Assembly (NCBI GenBank): GCA_947175205.1
Contig: CAMWLS010000004.1
Coordinates: 1 to 64,000, forward strand
DNA: 64,000 nucleotides
Source: an uncultured Porphyromonadaceae bacterium
GTDB lineage: Bacteria; Bacteroidota; Bacteroidia; Bacteroidales; Muribaculaceae
Direction: 5' to 3'
Shown in pieces: positions 62,096-64,000 of the stretch. Position 1 is the first letter of the stretch. Every line of letters begins with the position of its first letter. The notes under the pieces were generated by a model. That model worked only from the letters and a program-made list of their open reading frames with translations. It searched no databases and was not told the origin of the DNA. A program made the position numbers and the translations under genes.

Positions 62096-62103
62096 CAAAG
62101 ATA
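62096..62103 (-). promoter_or_regulatory. -7 promoter box (TATCTTTG) upstream of LuxR leader
   Basis: caaagata on plus strand. Confidence 0.55.
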
Positions 62104-62363
62104 CAAAAATTTTTTGATATCCGCGTTCATTTCATTGATTTACCAACCCCACGCACATCACTTATGACTTATATGAGACTTACATTGCATATGAAGCATA
62201 CGTCATATGCGTCATATGCGTCATATAAGACGCATTTCCCCGCTTCTTCTCCATACCCCCCCCCTGGAGCTCTCTCCGCACGGTCATCCCCGCTTACCAT
62301 AACTCCCGCGCTTCCCATAACACCTATAAGTCACCTCATCTCTAATCAAAATTTGAGAATTGT

Positions 62364-62394
62364 TTTGTTTATCCGAAAAAAATGATTACCTTTG
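62364..62394 (+). promoter_or_regulatory. Promoter of rpsP (TTTG-N19-TACCTTTG)
   Basis: TTTG 62364-62367, TACCTTTG 62387-62394. Confidence 0.75.
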
Positions 62395-62453
62395 CCGCGC
62401 AAAACGGCACGAGATGCCGTACAGTCAATACAAAACCAAAAATTTATTTTAAA

Positions 62454-62993
62454 ATGGCAACTAAAATCAGATTACAGCGTCATGGTCGTAAGAACTATGC
62501 GTTTTATCCCATTGTAATCGCAGACAGCAGGGCACCACGAGATGGTAAATTCATTGAACGGATTGGTTCATACAACCCGAACACCAATCCTGCTACAATC
62601 ACACTTAACTTCGAGCGGGCTTTGTATTGGGTAAATGTTGGCGCACAGCCCACTGACACCGTACGTACCATTCTTTCTAATGAAGGTGTGCTTCTGATGA
62701 AGCACCTCCAGGGTGGTGTTCGCAAGGGTGCTTTTGATGAAGCTGAGGCTCAGCGCCGCTTTGATGCCTGGAAAGCTACTAAGGATGCTAAAGCAGAGAA
62801 ATTCAAGGTAGCTATGGCTGATAAGAAAGAAATTGCAGCCAAGGAACGTCTGGAAGCCGAACAGGCTAAGAATCAGGCCAAGGCTGAACTGGTGGCTAAG
62901 AAGAAAGCAGAAATTGCTGCCGCTAAAGCTGAAGCTGAAGCTGCCGCAGCCCCTGCTGAAGAAGAAGCCGCCGCTGAGGAAGCTGCTGAATAA
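62454..62993 (+). CDS. rpsP: 30S ribosomal protein S16 with long Ala/Lys/Glu C-terminal extension
   Basis: Start at [42 protein letters not shown]; the 24 upstream ORF codons are leader. Confidence 0.96.
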   Translation: MATKIRLQRHGRKNYAFYPIVIADSRAPRDGKFIERIGSYNPNTNPATITLNFERALYWVNVGAQPTDTVRTILSNEGVLLMKHLQGGVRKGAFDEAEAQRRFDAWKATKDAKAEKFKVAMADKKEIAAKERLEAEQAKNQAKAELVAKKKAEIAAAKAEAEAAAAPAEEEAAAEEAAE

Positions 62994-63071
62994 GAATGTC
63001 TTCCTCATGGGCGTGAATAACACCGCTTAATTCACGGTTTATGACGCCCGTGCTTCATGGCTTAACTGTTA

Positions 63072-63106
63072 AGAGGGTGTGTTAGCTCAGCGCTAACGCA
63101 CCCTCT
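63072..63106 (+). terminator. Terminator hairpin after rpsP
   Basis: agagggtgtgttagc-tcag-cgctaacgcaccctct. Confidence 0.75.
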
Positions 63107-63159
63107 ACGCATTATAATTTAATACTTTTCTCTCAGGCTTTTTATACCAACTTGTAATC

Positions 63160-64000
63160 ATGAAGAAATTTCAGGAGTACACATCCTTCAATCTTGCCGA
63201 TATAAACCGTCAGGTGCTTGATGACTGGAATCGCACGGGCCTCTTTGAACAGAGCATGAAGGTCCGCGAGGGAGCACCATCTTTTGTTTTTTATGAGGGC
63301 CCCCCTTCTGCTAATGGAATGCCCGGTATTCACCATGTAATGGCACGTACCATTAAAGATATTTTCTGTCGCTATAAAACCATGAAGGGATTCCATGTAA
63401 AGCGTAAAGCCGGCTGGGACACCCACGGTCTCCCTGTGGAATTAGGTGTGGAAAAGACTCTTGGAATTACTAAAGAGGATATAGGTAAGAAAATCAGCGT
63501 GGATGATTATAATGCCGCGTGCCGCCGTGAGGTCCTCAAGTACACCAAGGAGTGGACTTCTCTTACTAACTCCATGGGTTACTGGGTGGACCTGGATAAC
63601 CCATACATCACTTATGACAACCGCTACATAGAGAGTGTGTGGTGGCTTCTGTCACAGTTATACAAGAATAATTACCTCTATAAAGGATATACCATCCAGC
63701 CCTATTCTCCAGCTGCCGGTACAGGTCTCAGTACCCATGAACTCAACCAGCCTGGCTGCTACCGTGACGTAAAGGACACTACATGTATAGCCCAGTTTGA
63801 GCTTACTGATGCAATAGAAGCCATGCAGGGCTGGGGTAAACCCGTTATTCTGGCATGGACCACCACACCGTGGACTCTGCCCTCCAATACTGCCCTCTGC
63901 GTAGGCCCCAATATCACTTACGTAGTGGTGCGTACATATAACCCTTACTCAGGAGAACCCATCACTACAGTTGTTGCTCAGGATTTGCTGTCCTCTGTCT
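63160..64000 (+). CDS. ileS: Isoleucine-tRNA ligase, 5' part (runs off the right edge)
   Basis: Manual translation: MKKFQEYTSFNLADINRQVLDDWNRTGLFEQSMKVREGAPSFVFYEGPPSANGMPGIHHVMARTIKD; open to the window end. Confidence 0.95.
   Translation, partial: MKKFQEYTSFNLADINRQVLDDWNRTGLFEQSMKVREGAPSFVFYEGPPSANGMPGIHHVMARTIKDIFCRYKTMKGFHVKRKAGWDTHGLPVELGVEKTLGITKEDIGKKISVDDYNAACRREVLKYTKEWTSLTNSMGYWVDLDNPYITYDNRYIESVWWLLSQLYKNNYLYKGYTIQPYSPAAGTGLSTHELNQPGCYRDVKDTTCIAQFELTDAIEAMQGWGKPVILAWTTTPWTLPSNTALCVGPNITYVVVRTYNPYSGEPITTVVAQDLLSSV

Noticed and set aside
62050-62385. 111-aa plus-strand ORF 62050..62385
   Set aside because: Low-complexity translation (YASYASYKTHF) over short repeats and promoter regions.

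Overview
The window looks like a core chromosomal segment of a Bacteroidales-type Bacteroidota genome. This is inferred from TAnnTTTG promoters, SCGDDDD-type lipoproteins, GldH, DUF4421, a Lnb/DUF4105-family protein and an extended S16. It is mostly housekeeping: guaA, rplS, pta-ackA, zapA, rny, a ricT/PSP1 gene, gldH, cca, queD-queE, secA, glycerate kinase, two PpiC/SurA-type foldases, pncB, guaB, ribBA, an LptF/G permease, SulP, dus, glyS, serC-serA, an S9 peptidase, rpsP and the 5' part of ileS. No CRISPR array, rRNA, tRNA, prophage or complete mobile element was seen. The most interesting non-coding signals are: (1) two copies (about 3405-3641 and 61905-62095, both read on the minus strand) of what appears to be one structured leader RNA, with covarying helices around a conserved GGAAATTT(Y)MACCA loop and, in copy 1, a possible 9-bp pseudoknot; (2) a 506-bp internally deleted IS982-family element with perfect 18-bp inverted repeats; (3) a LuxR-type regulator, TACCC-N4-GGGTA palindrome, unannotated 19-aa membrane peptide and outer-membrane receptor module; (4) a 45-aa tandem-repeat proline-rich protein running off the left edge that the ORF track misses; (5) a probable 6S-like RNA between zapA and rny. 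All assignments are from reading the sequence. No database search or folding program was run.
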